Shown one piece after another: positions 8,118-15,827 of a DNA stretch of 39,789 bases. Where the stretch lies: contig NZ_LSNE01000005.1 in NCBI RefSeq assembly GCF_001565895.1, positions 827,633 to 867,421 on the forward strand, written 5' to 3'. A program made the position numbers and the translations under genes. The notes below the pieces were generated by a model. That model was not told the origin of the DNA, ran no database searches, and saw only the letters and a program-made list of their open reading frames with translations. Position 1 is the first letter of the stretch; the number at the start of each line of letters is the position of its first letter. The DNA is from Paraglaciecola hydrolytica. GTDB lineage: Bacteria > Pseudomonadota > Gammaproteobacteria > Enterobacterales > Alteromonadaceae.

Positions 8118-8580
8118 ACTACACATCCATACTGCCAATACCCACCATCAACCTCAGTTGGCAACAGCCCTTGCCCGAAATTCAGCTAATTGCAACATAA
8201 CACCACCAAGCTCCCAACAATAAGGCAGTAACAAGCTGATTTTTAGTCACTTAATCTGTGTAAGCACAAACACATGCACGATGAAGTTGGCATTTCTGGC
8301 AAAGGCTAGGTTGATCTTTTATATTGGGTGTCAAATTTGCATCGCACTAAGTTTGGTTTTTAGACAGCGCATCGTATATGAAGTGCGAATCTTCTCCATA
8401 ACTGTATGATATCGAGGTATAAATACTATATCTTCTGCTTCAGTTTGATCACCGCTTGTCACTAAACAATAAATAATGTTAAATGCGGTAAGTTAAATAA
8501 ACGGTATTCTTGTTTTAAAGAACTACCACCTCATTAGTTGATGCCTCAACTGGGATCACACAAACAAGGGAATATGTGCA
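8118..8580. other. 463-bp gap downstream of RAYT gene
   Basis: No gene is supported. The gap includes TGGGTGTC at 8325-8332, the inverse of the motif at 7051-7058, which may mark the distal end of the RAYT-associated element. The last 100 bp are AT-rich and should hold the promoter of the next gene, whose ribosome binding site AAGGGAA is at about 8566-8572. Confidence 0.5.
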
Positions 8581-9264
8581 ATGCAGTACTTTTCTAATAT
8601 TATCTCAACCACTAAGCTTCTCCCCTTTATAGTTACAAGCTTGATATTCTTATCAAATGCTAGCTATGCAAGTCTTATGTCAATAGGCTCAAACGGCGTT
8701 GTTCTAGAAGTTGATGACCTAAACGGGCAATTAGTTGGTGCATACAACATCGGAGTCAATAACCGAACAGGTCTTTACGATGTTACATTTTTAAGTGATA
8801 CATTTGAAAATGCCCATCCCAATGGGGTCTTGGCGAAAGATATGGATGAATCTTTTGAGTTTTCATGGGCTTTAGCTATTGAAGTATTTTATCGCCTAGG
8901 GTTTGATAATAAATACGGTGCCAATCCTGAACTTACCAACGGATGTGAGGGTGAAAATTATTGCTTTTTATTCACTGCCCACCAAGAAATGGGAACAGTA
9001 GATATTGAACTATGGGATATCGTTAACTTAGCCGATGACTATCTAGGTAATGGTGGTAGTTTTGTAGATATTGGCGTTGGAAATTTCAATGTAATTGAAG
9101 ACGCAACAAATGTTAGGAACTTCTTTGCTTGGGCGGTATGGTCCGAATCTAAAGGTCTTGTAACTGCAGCAGTTACAGAGCCTTCTAGTTTAGCCGTTTT
9201 ATTGCTAGGTTTTATTGGGTTAATAATGAATAGTACAAAATCTAAAAAGTCCCAGTTACTTTAA
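8581..9264 (+). CDS. PEP-CTERM sorting-domain protein
   Basis: The 227-residue product has a signal peptide (about 1-30, ending NASYAS), a beta-rich body with one cysteine pair (CEGENYC near 120-126), and a C-terminal sorting signal: VTEPSSLAVLLLGFIGLI followed by KSKKS. Exosortase-dependent export and processing is expected, as known for the family; the exosortase is not in this window. AAGGGAA precedes the ATG by 9 nt. No close functional family is recognised for the body. It is the second PEP-CTERM gene within 2.8 kb, and unlike the first it is complete. Confidence 0.85.
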   Translation: MQYFSNIISTTKLLPFIVTSLIFLSNASYASLMSIGSNGVVLEVDDLNGQLVGAYNIGVNNRTGLYDVTFLSDTFENAHPNGVLAKDMDESFEFSWALAIEVFYRLGFDNKYGANPELTNGCEGENYCFLFTAHQEMGTVDIELWDIVNLADDYLGNGGSFVDIGVGNFNVIEDATNVRNFFAWAVWSESKGLVTAAVTEPSSLAVLLLGFIGLIMNSTKSKKSQLL

Positions 9265-9297
9265 TTCCAATTTTGATAGGTAGTACTTACAATTTTA

Positions 9298-9329
9298 TAA
9301 TTCGCGCAGCATTCAAGTAGCGCGAATTA
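9298..9329. terminator. Hairpin between convergent genes
   Basis: TAATTCGCGC (9298-9307) and GCGCGAATTA (9320-9329) form a perfect 10-bp stem with a 12-nt loop, located between the convergent PEP-CTERM and MscS genes. It may be a bidirectional terminator, although the T tracts are short. Confidence 0.55.
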
Positions 9330-9484
9330 AACCTTCAAACAGCGCCGAAAAATACATTCATCATTTTTTTCAACGTTTAAAAAGTCCATTCAGTCAAGTT
9401 CCCTTATGTCTAATCACACAACCTGTTTAAGGTTAATCTAACGACCAAGTTTTTATAAGCTTTCTTGACCCCGGAATAAATTTA

Positions 9485-10525
9485 CTAATCACTTTTTTTA
9501 TTGTTTTTAAGTGTTTCTACATGCACTTTTAGTTTTTCTTCTAAGCGGTTTAACTTAGCTGTTAATTTGTCTTTTTGTTCACCTTCAGCTTCGCTAATTT
9601 GCTCTTTCAGTTTTGCTACCTGCGTGCTTAATTCGTGTTTAACTTCTTCAGCTTGTTGCGCTTTTTCGGCCTTATCAAACACAATATCTTCAGCCACAGT
9701 TTGCTCTTGTTCTTTTATTTTATGGGGGGCTTTTACCAGCACTGGTAGTTCGTCTGAGACTTTGCGTTGGTTCATAAAAGACGGTGACATAATCTCAATA
9801 TCATTGTCATGCAAGGTATCTAGTATCTGACAATGTAACTTTGAGCGCATGGTTAATAGATTTTTTACGTCAATCAATAAACCGCTGACTTTATACGTCA
9901 CCGCAAAATTACCCAACTCAAGTACATGCACAAAGGGATCTTGTAACTCTATTTCAGTGGCGGCTTGTTTAAGCAAAGTACTAATACGACTATGGTGCAC
10001 GTCGTAACCCAACGACAGTGTGACCGATATAAAAGTACCTGAGCTACGAACGGTAGTGATGGCGTTGTTGATCAAAATACTATTGGGGATAGCGATTAAT
10101 TCGCGATTTTCGGTTTGCACCTCGCAATCAAATAAGCCCCGTTCAGTGACCTTGCCCACGACTTCTTTTACTCGAATATAATCACCGGTTTTAAAAGGCT
10201 CGGTAAAGCGCATCACTGCACCAGCGACCAAATTACTAATGATAGTGGTAGACGAAAAGGCCAATAAACCCGATAACAACAAACCAATCAAGCTCAGTAC
10301 CTGAGACTCAGATGACTCGCTAATAGGTAAAGAGATAACCACAGCAACAACCGCAACTAAGATTAAAACCAGCATAATAAGTTGGCGAGCAAACATATGT
10401 TCGTGGCTTTTTTGTACATCGCGTTTAAATAAAAACCAGTGGGCGAACCAGTGTAGCGCGCTAAAAAATCCCAAAGTGATCACTGTGGGCAACCATGTAA
10501 TGGTCAACTCGCCAAACATTTCCAA
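9485..10525 (-). CDS. Mechanosensitive ion channel, MscS family
   Basis: The 346-residue product has three transmembrane helices (about 10-30, 45-66 and 72-100), the last being the pore-lining helix, then the MscS beta domain with FKTGDYIRVKEVVGKVTERG and NRELIAIPNSILINNAI. The C-terminal 70 residues (about 275-346) are a charged coiled coil rich in Lys/Glu, an addition to the basic MscS fold. The channel would open on membrane tension and release solutes during hypo-osmotic shock. The start is uncertain: a TTG at 10525 has AAGGA at ideal spacing (7 nt), while the ATG at 10519 is 13 nt away; TTG is given here. The upstream gap contains a dispersed repeat. Confidence 0.88.
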   Translation of the reverse strand: MEMFGELTITWLPTVITLGFFSALHWFAHWFLFKRDVQKSHEHMFARQLIMLVLILVAVVAVVISLPISESSESQVLSLIGLLLSGLLAFSSTTIISNLVAGAVMRFTEPFKTGDYIRVKEVVGKVTERGLFDCEVQTENRELIAIPNSILINNAITTVRSSGTFISVTLSLGYDVHHSRISTLLKQAATEIELQDPFVHVLELGNFAVTYKVSGLLIDVKNLLTMRSKLHCQILDTLHDNDIEIMSPSFMNQRKVSDELPVLVKAPHKIKEQEQTVAEDIVFDKAEKAQQAEEVKHELSTQVAKLKEQISEAEGEQKDKLTAKLNRLEEKLKVHVETLKNNKKSD

Positions 10526-10580
10526 TTTTTATTCCTTAATATCACTAAACTGATATGTAACTCGAAGGTTATCTATAGCC

Positions 10581-10715
10581 AAAATCATTGGAATTGCACG
10601 GCGGCGGCAAATGAGTGAGACCCCATGAGCTTAGCCGTACTAAGTGCAACGCGGTTGGCGATGGTGGCGAATAAGTGCAGCCAACAAACGTGCAGTTTCA
10701 AGGATGAAGGGTATA
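10581..10715 (+). repeat. 135-bp dispersed intergenic repeat, copy 1
   Basis: Closely matches 21651-21785 over its whole length, in the same orientation. Conserved blocks include GGCGGCAAA, CCCCATGA, TACTAAGTG, AGTGCAGCCAACAAA and GTTTCAAGGATGAAGG. Near the ends TTGGAATTGCAC and GTGCAGCCAA are inverted repeats of each other, giving a MITE-like or structured-RNA look. It lies between the MscS gene and the histidine kinase gene. Confidence 0.8.
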
Positions 10716-10763
10716 AACAGTTTATAGCAAGTTTGTAGGCAATACATAACTAGATTCGGTCGT

Positions 10764-12116
10764 TTAAAATACCAAAGTAAACAAGGCTCCACCTAACTCA
10801 CTTTTACCTACTTTAACACTACCTCCGTGAGACATCATGACCTGTCTGGTTAGAGCCAAGCCTACCCCCGAGCCCTCGCGTTTAGTGGTGTAAAAGGGCA
10901 CAAAAATCTTGCGGCTGATGTCTTCTGCCACGCCCATGCCGTTGTCGCCAACCTCAATCACCACGTGGCCACGTAAGTTTAAACTGGCGCTGAGTACCAC
11001 TTGTGGCTGCTGAATAGCTTGCAGAGCCTGTTCGGCATTTTGTAAGAGGTTAATGAGTACCTGCTCTACCATGCCTTGATCGACCTCTACCTGCAGATTT
11101 TGCGGCTGAATTTGCATCGTTAGGCTAATGCCTTTTTCAGTCCATTCTTGGGTAGCTAACTTAGTCACTTGGCCAAACAGCTCACTAATGTATATACGCT
11201 GTTTATTGGGGATCGGCAGACGAGTGAGACGGCGATAACTGCCCACAAACTGAGTCAGCCCATCGCTGCGCCGAGCGACCGTTTCGCTAGCGTCACAGAC
11301 ATCGGCCAGCTGAGCGGCAAGTTCTTGATCACCTTGGACTTTTTGTCTCGCATATTGGGCAAGTTCAGCGGCCGTTTTAGCCAGTGAAGCAATGGGCGTA
11401 ATACTGTTCATGATCTCATGAGTTAACACCCGCACTAACTCTTGCCAGGCTTGTAATTGGGCACTGTCTAACTCACTTTGAATGTCTTGCATACTGACCA
11501 GCATTTCTTGGCGACCGGCATATAAAATCTGCGTGGCAGAAATGGCTAACTGATGATCCATACCATCCACACTAAAGACTACCAAGCTGCGTTCGCCCGG
11601 CACTAAGTGACTGACTTGTTTAGCAAATTCATCACCAAATTGCTTAAAATCGGCCAACTGACTAACGTGGTGAGTGCCAAACAGGCGTTTAGCACTGTTA
11701 TTCCAAATGGTCACTTCGCCTTGTTGATGAATGCTGATGAGCGGCACAGGTACATGTTCCACCATGGCTTTAAGATGGCGTAATTCATACTCTTGGCTGG
11801 CGCGAATTTGCTGAAAACGCTTAAGAATATCGGTAAAGGCGAGGCCTAACTCGGCAAACCCCGCGCCCATATTATCTAAGTCAAAACGTTGAGAAAAATC
11901 CGCATGGCGAGCGGCATCTAAAAACCGCACTAACTCACGGTTGGTCTTGGCGATAAAACGCAGCACTTCGACTATTTGCACCACTATTAGGCCTAAGGTC
12001 AGCAGCGTTGCCGCATGATAACCGGGCACCGTAAACAGTATGGTTAGCGCCAACAAGGTCAGCACCAGCAAGCCAAAACGCAGGGCTAAAAAAATTGCAA
12101 AACGCTTAGAGACCAT
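10764..12116 (-). CDS. Sensor histidine kinase, NtrY-like
   Basis: The 450-residue product has two N-terminal transmembrane helices (about 9-30 and 36-54) with almost no periplasmic part, then a linker, a PAS-like domain (about 112-210) and a HisKA dimerisation domain with phospho-acceptor His233 in LTHEIMNS. The ATPase domain has the N box INLLQNAEQAL, G1 DNGMGVA and G2 GSGVGLALTRQVM. It should autophosphorylate and pass phosphate to the NtrC-type regulator encoded just upstream; the start overlaps that gene by 11 bp, implying translational coupling. The lack of a periplasmic domain suggests the signal is sensed in the membrane or cytoplasm. The divergent efflux operon is its likely target. 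Confidence 0.92.
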   Translation of the reverse strand: MVSKRFAIFLALRFGLLVLTLLALTILFTVPGYHAATLLTLGLIVVQIVEVLRFIAKTNRELVRFLDAARHADFSQRFDLDNMGAGFAELGLAFTDILKRFQQIRASQEYELRHLKAMVEHVPVPLISIHQQGEVTIWNNSAKRLFGTHHVSQLADFKQFGDEFAKQVSHLVPGERSLVVFSVDGMDHQLAISATQILYAGRQEMLVSMQDIQSELDSAQLQAWQELVRVLTHEIMNSITPIASLAKTAAELAQYARQKVQGDQELAAQLADVCDASETVARRSDGLTQFVGSYRRLTRLPIPNKQRIYISELFGQVTKLATQEWTEKGISLTMQIQPQNLQVEVDQGMVEQVLINLLQNAEQALQAIQQPQVVLSASLNLRGHVVIEVGDNGMGVAEDISRKIFVPFYTTKREGSGVGLALTRQVMMSHGGSVKVGKSELGGALFTLVF

Positions 12117-13518
12117 GTTTTTCCATCCTACGGTACAACGCGGCGCGGGTAAGGCCCAAGGCTTTGGCGGTATAACTGATGTTATATCTATGGGTTTGTA
12201 AGGCGCGGCTAATTGTCTGTTTTTCCAGTTGTTCTAAATTAAATTGATTGTCACTGTTTGCCTGTGGCGCGGCATCTTCTTGATTAGCGGCTTGCGCAGC
12301 TAGGGGCACAATACTGGATTTTTCAAGTTGAAAGTCATCCTCAGTGAGTTCGTTGCCTTGCGCTAAGATCACCGCCCGCTCAACGGCATGGCGCAAGGCT
12401 CGAATATTACCCGGCCAACTGTAGTGTTGCATGCTCACCAAGGTGCTAGGAGCAATAGTTTTAAGTGGGCGTTGATACTTACGGCAATACAATTCCACAT
12501 AAAACTGGGCAATAAGAGCTATGTCTTCTTGGCGCTCGCGTAAGGGCGGTAAGGTGATTTCTACGGTATTGAGCCTGAATAACAGATCCGGCCTAAATTG
12601 ATTTTCATCGGCCAACTGTTCACGGCTTAAGTTGGTCGCCGCAATCACCCTAACATTAAAGTCCACGGGGCTATTAGCGCCCAAGGGTGTCACTTGGCGC
12701 TGAGCTAGTACCGTGAGTAATTTGGCTTGTAAATGCAAAGGCAAATTGCCTATTTCATCTAAAAACAGGGTACCGCCATCGGCCGCTTTTAAGCGCCCTA
12801 CTCGCTCCTCGCGGGCACCGGTAAAAGCGCCTTTTTTATGGCCAAACAACTCACTTTCAAACAAGGATTCCGACACCGAGCCCAAGTCGACCGACATAAA
12901 AACCTGCTCATTACGTAAACTTTGTTGATGCAATTCACGGGCAATAAGCTCTTTACCTGTGCCGTTTTCACCCAAGATCAATACATTGGCATCTGTAGGT
13001 GCCGAGCGCTCCACCAACGACATCACGTGGCGAATGGCCGCACTATTGCCCAAAATAGCTTGCTGGCTAATGTGGCTACTGGCTTTAGCTAATAGTTGAT
13101 TGGTTTGTTTTAATTGGCTGGCTTCATCACGGGTTTGACTGAGCTTAACCGCGGCTGACAAGGTGGCAACGACTTTTTCGTTTTGCCATGGTTTTGCAAT
13201 AAAGTCAGTTGCCCCCAGTTTCATGGCCTCAACGGCGGTATCCACATCACCATGGGCGGTGATCATCACCACCGAGATCAAAGGTTTGATTTGGAGTATG
13301 GCTTTTAGCCAGCGATAACCTTGCTCGCCTGAGCTTTCGCCTGGCCCAAAGTTCATATCAAGTAAGATGGCATCTACATTATGGCTGGCAAGTAACTCAG
13401 GTATTTGCTCGGGATTTTCGCTGGTAATGACATTGGAAAAATGCCGTTTAAGCAGTAATTTACCTGCCATTAGAATGTCAGGATCATCATCCACAATAAA
13501 AATAGTCGCGTCTTGCAT
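12106..13518 (-). CDS. Sigma-54-dependent response regulator, NtrC family
   Basis: A receiver domain (phospho-acceptor Asp in AILLDMNFGPGE, residue 54 from this start) is followed by an AAA+ sigma-54 activator domain with Walker A GENGTGKE, the sigma-54-contact loop GAFTGA and Walker B FLDEIGN, and a Fis-type helix-turn-helix at the C-terminus (YNISYTAKALGLTRAALYRR). Phosphorylated regulators of this type form a ring and open sigma-54 promoters. The ATG at 13518 (470 residues, starting MQDATIF) is preferred over an in-frame TTG at 13545, because receiver domains usually begin just before the first strand; neither has a strong ribosome binding site. Two candidate binding sites lie 34-70 bp upstream, so autoregulation is possible. 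Confidence 0.92.
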   Translation of the reverse strand: MQDATIFIVDDDPDILMAGKLLLKRHFSNVITSENPEQIPELLASHNVDAILLDMNFGPGESSGEQGYRWLKAILQIKPLISVVMITAHGDVDTAVEAMKLGATDFIAKPWQNEKVVATLSAAVKLSQTRDEASQLKQTNQLLAKASSHISQQAILGNSAAIRHVMSLVERSAPTDANVLILGENGTGKELIARELHQQSLRNEQVFMSVDLGSVSESLFESELFGHKKGAFTGAREERVGRLKAADGGTLFLDEIGNLPLHLQAKLLTVLAQRQVTPLGANSPVDFNVRVIAATNLSREQLADENQFRPDLLFRLNTVEITLPPLRERQEDIALIAQFYVELYCRKYQRPLKTIAPSTLVSMQHYSWPGNIRALRHAVERAVILAQGNELTEDDFQLEKSSIVPLAAQAANQEDAAPQANSDNQFNLEQLEKQTISRALQTHRYNISYTAKALGLTRAALYRRMEKHGL

Positions 13519-13551
13519 CGCTGGTAAATACCCATGTTTATTCAATCTAAC

Positions 13552-13588
13552 TGTTCATTATCGTACACCTAGTGTTCGAATTCGTACA
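13552..13588. promoter_or_regulatory. Tandem near-palindromic activator sites
   Basis: TGTTCATTATCGTACA (13552-13567) and TGTTCGAATTCGTACA (13573-13588) agree at 12 of 16 positions and are near-palindromic (TGTnCG-N4-CGnACA). Their centres are 21 bp apart, two helical turns. They lie about 64-100 bp upstream of the -24/-12 promoter, as expected for upstream activating sites of an NtrC-type regulator. Confidence 0.75.
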
Positions 13589-13651
13589 AGTTATCAGCTA
13601 ACAATCATTCAATTATTTTAAAATATTTATAAATTTCAATAAGTTAATTAT

Positions 13652-13667
13652 TGGCATGGTGATTGAT
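13652..13667 (+). promoter_or_regulatory. Sigma-54 (-24/-12) promoter
   Basis: TGGCATGGTGATTGAT matches the consensus TGGCACG-N4-TTGCW except for a T at the last C of the first box and A for C in the second. Transcription would start near 13678, about 40 nt before the efflux operon. Confidence 0.7.
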
Positions 13668-13717
13668 ATAACACTAGGTAAGACAACAGCAATAATTTAT
13701 CTGGATTAGCCACCGCA

Positions 13718-15049
13718 ATGTCAAATGAGCAAAGTAACAGTGTACGACCCATTACCGCTAAACCGAGCGTTTCAATGCCAGGATCAGGCGCAGTGTCAGG
13801 GGCCGGCATGGATCGTAAAATAGCCAAAAAATCCACCATGCCTAAAAAAGTAGGCATTATCTTTGTAGTGGCGTTATTACTAGCATTAAGCGCTTACACT
13901 CTGCTCAATCTAAATAGTGGCCGAGCTCTCAACGTGGACAGCGAGCGTATTGCTATTTCTAGTGTTAGCACCGGCACCTTTGAAGATTTTATTCCCATTC
14001 GCGCCCGTGTTACCCCAGCAAAAACCTTGTTTTTAGATGCCATCGAAGGCGGTCGAGTAGAACGTATTTTGGTGGAAGACGGCGCTAATTTAAAAGCCGG
14101 TGATTTAATTGTGGAACTGTCGAATGCTTCACTGCAACTCAATGTGCTGGGCAATGAAACCCGCGTGGCGGAGCAACTCAACAATATGCGCTCCATAGAG
14201 TTAAGCCTTGAACAAAACCGTTTGCAACACAAACGCAATTTGGCGGATATTCAGTATCAAATCAAAATGTTAAGCCGCCAGTTAAGCCGTGAAGCCAGCT
14301 TGCTGAAAACCAATGCGCTAAGCCAATCGCAATACGATGATACTAAAGACACCCTGGATTGGTATCAGCAGCAGTTGCAACTGACCTTAGAAAGTCAGGA
14401 GTCTGACAGCCGTATGCAGGGCGAACAACTAACTTTTTTACGGGAAACCAGCGCACGCTTAGAAAGTAATCTTGCCATCTCACGGCAAAACCTCGACAAC
14501 ATGAATGTACGTGCCCCAGTGGCAGGCAAACTCTCTGGTTTTAATGTAGAGATTGGCCAAAGCATTGGCCAAGGTGAACGACTAGGCCAAATCGATACAC
14601 CAGACGATTTTAAACTTACCGCACAAATCGACGAGTTTTATTTGGGCCGTGTGGATATTGGTCAGCAAGCGCAGTTTGATGATTACCGTTTACAGATCAG
14701 AAAAATCTACCCGCAAGTACAAAACGGTCAGTTTGAAGTGGATTTTGAATTTATTGAGCAACAACCCGACAACATCCGCCGCGGCCAAACTATTCAAATA
14801 AAACTGACTCTGGGTGATGCCACCGAGGCCATATTGATCCCCAATGGCGCGTTTTATCAGGACACCGGCGGCAATTGGATCTTTGTGGTGAATCAACAAG
14901 GTACTGAAGCCATTAAACGCAGCGTTAGATTGGGACGCCGCAATAGTCGCTATATCGAAGTATTAGAAGGTCTTGAAGTGGGCGAGAAAGTGGTGACCAG
15001 CCCCTATACCAGTTATCAAGACTTACAACGTCTTAATCTATCGCAATAA
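13718..15049 (+). CDS. HlyD/MacA-like periplasmic adaptor
   Basis: The 443-residue product has a cytoplasmic N-terminus (about 45 residues), one transmembrane helix (about 46-64) and a periplasmic adaptor: first barrel-sandwich half (RILVEDGANLKAGDLIVEL), an alpha-helical hairpin (about 140-265), the second barrel half (MNVRAPVAGKLSGFNVEIGQ) and beta-barrel plus membrane-proximal domains. Adaptors of this class link an inner-membrane ABC pump to an outer-membrane channel. It heads an operon: the ATP-binding protein follows after 22 bp. A sigma-54 promoter and two activator sites lie upstream, so expression should depend on the divergent NtrC-type system. No outer-membrane factor gene is in the window. 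Confidence 0.9.
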   Translation: MSNEQSNSVRPITAKPSVSMPGSGAVSGAGMDRKIAKKSTMPKKVGIIFVVALLLALSAYTLLNLNSGRALNVDSERIAISSVSTGTFEDFIPIRARVTPAKTLFLDAIEGGRVERILVEDGANLKAGDLIVELSNASLQLNVLGNETRVAEQLNNMRSIELSLEQNRLQHKRNLADIQYQIKMLSRQLSREASLLKTNALSQSQYDDTKDTLDWYQQQLQLTLESQESDSRMQGEQLTFLRETSARLESNLAISRQNLDNMNVRAPVAGKLSGFNVEIGQSIGQGERLGQIDTPDDFKLTAQIDEFYLGRVDIGQQAQFDDYRLQIRKIYPQVQNGQFEVDFEFIEQQPDNIRRGQTIQIKLTLGDATEAILIPNGAFYQDTGGNWIFVVNQQGTEAIKRSVRLGRRNSRYIEVLEGLEVGEKVVTSPYTSYQDLQRLNLSQ

Positions 15050-15071
15050 CAGAATTTACAAGGAATAACAC

Positions 15072-15752
15072 ATGTTAAAACTACACAATTTATCCCGCAC
15101 TTATCAAAGTGATGAAGTTGAAACAATGGCCTTAAACAACGTCAATATTGAAATAAAACAAGGCGAGTTTGTGGCCATTATGGGCCCCTCAGGTTGTGGT
15201 AAATCCACCTTGTTAAACATCATCGGCATGTTGGATTCTCCGACCAGCGGCGATTATCTTTTCCAAGAAGAAAACATCGCGGGATACAACGAAAGTAAAC
15301 TGGCCATTATCCGCAAACACAATATTGGTTTTATCTTTCAGAGTTTTAATCTAATTGACGAACTCACTGTAGCCGAAAATATCGAGCTGGCTTTGTTGTA
15401 TCACAAAGTACCGGCAGCTGAACGCAAAGCTCGTGTAGCTAAGGTGATGGATAAGGTAGGCATAGCCCATCGCGCCAATCATATGCCCAGCCAGTTATCA
15501 GGTGGCCAACAACAGCGGGTGGCGGTGGCTCGCGCCGTGGTGGGTAATCAATCCATGATCTTAGCCGACGAACCTACCGGCAACCTTGATAGTGCCCATG
15601 GCCAAGAAGTCATGGAAATGCTGCAAGCGCTAAATGAGGAAGGCACTACTATCGTCATGGTCACCCACAGCCCCTCTCACGCCGATTACGCTAAGCGCAC
15701 CATCAATCTATTTGATGGCCAAGTGATCACCCAAAATATTAAGGCGGCCTAA
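15072..15752 (+). CDS. ABC transporter ATP-binding protein, MacB/LolD type
   Basis: The 226-residue product carries Walker A GPSGCGKS (about 38-45), the Q-loop region FIFQSFNL, the signature LSGGQQQR, Walker B MILADEPTGNLD and the H-loop VTHS. Its length and the LDSP-SGDY region fit the MacB/LolD/FtsE-type subfamily that works with FtsX-fold permeases. AAGGAA precedes the ATG. It is the second gene of the adaptor-ATPase-permease operon and should power the permease encoded 64 bp downstream by ATP hydrolysis at the cytoplasmic face. Confidence 0.93.
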   Translation: MLKLHNLSRTYQSDEVETMALNNVNIEIKQGEFVAIMGPSGCGKSTLLNIIGMLDSPTSGDYLFQEENIAGYNESKLAIIRKHNIGFIFQSFNLIDELTVAENIELALLYHKVPAAERKARVAKVMDKVGIAHRANHMPSQLSGGQQQRVAVARAVVGNQSMILADEPTGNLDSAHGQEVMEMLQALNEEGTTIVMVTHSPSHADYAKRTINLFDGQVITQNIKAA

Positions 15753-15755
15753 GTT

Positions 15756-15827
15756 ATGTTAAGCATTATTTACGTGATAACCCTGCTTTGCATGTTGCTG
15801 GTACAAGGAGGCTATTATGTGGCGTAA
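15756..15827 (+). CDS. Possible 23-residue hydrophobic leader peptide
   Basis: A short frame right after the ATP-binding gene encodes MLSIIYVITLLCMLLVQGGY plus three residues, almost entirely one transmembrane helix. Its last codons overlap the start of the permease gene, and it contains the permease ribosome binding site AAGGAGG. It could couple translation of the two genes or be chance; its own ribosome binding site is weak. Confidence 0.25.
   Translation: MLSIIYVITLLCMLLVQGGYYVA

Noticed and set aside
8026-8223. Plus-strand frame overlapping the RAYT 3' end
   Set aside because: Different frame of the transposase gene with low-complexity His/Asn/Thr content.
13648-13857. Minus-strand frame over the efflux promoter and adaptor start
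   Set aside because: Shadow of the adaptor gene and the control region; no family resemblance.
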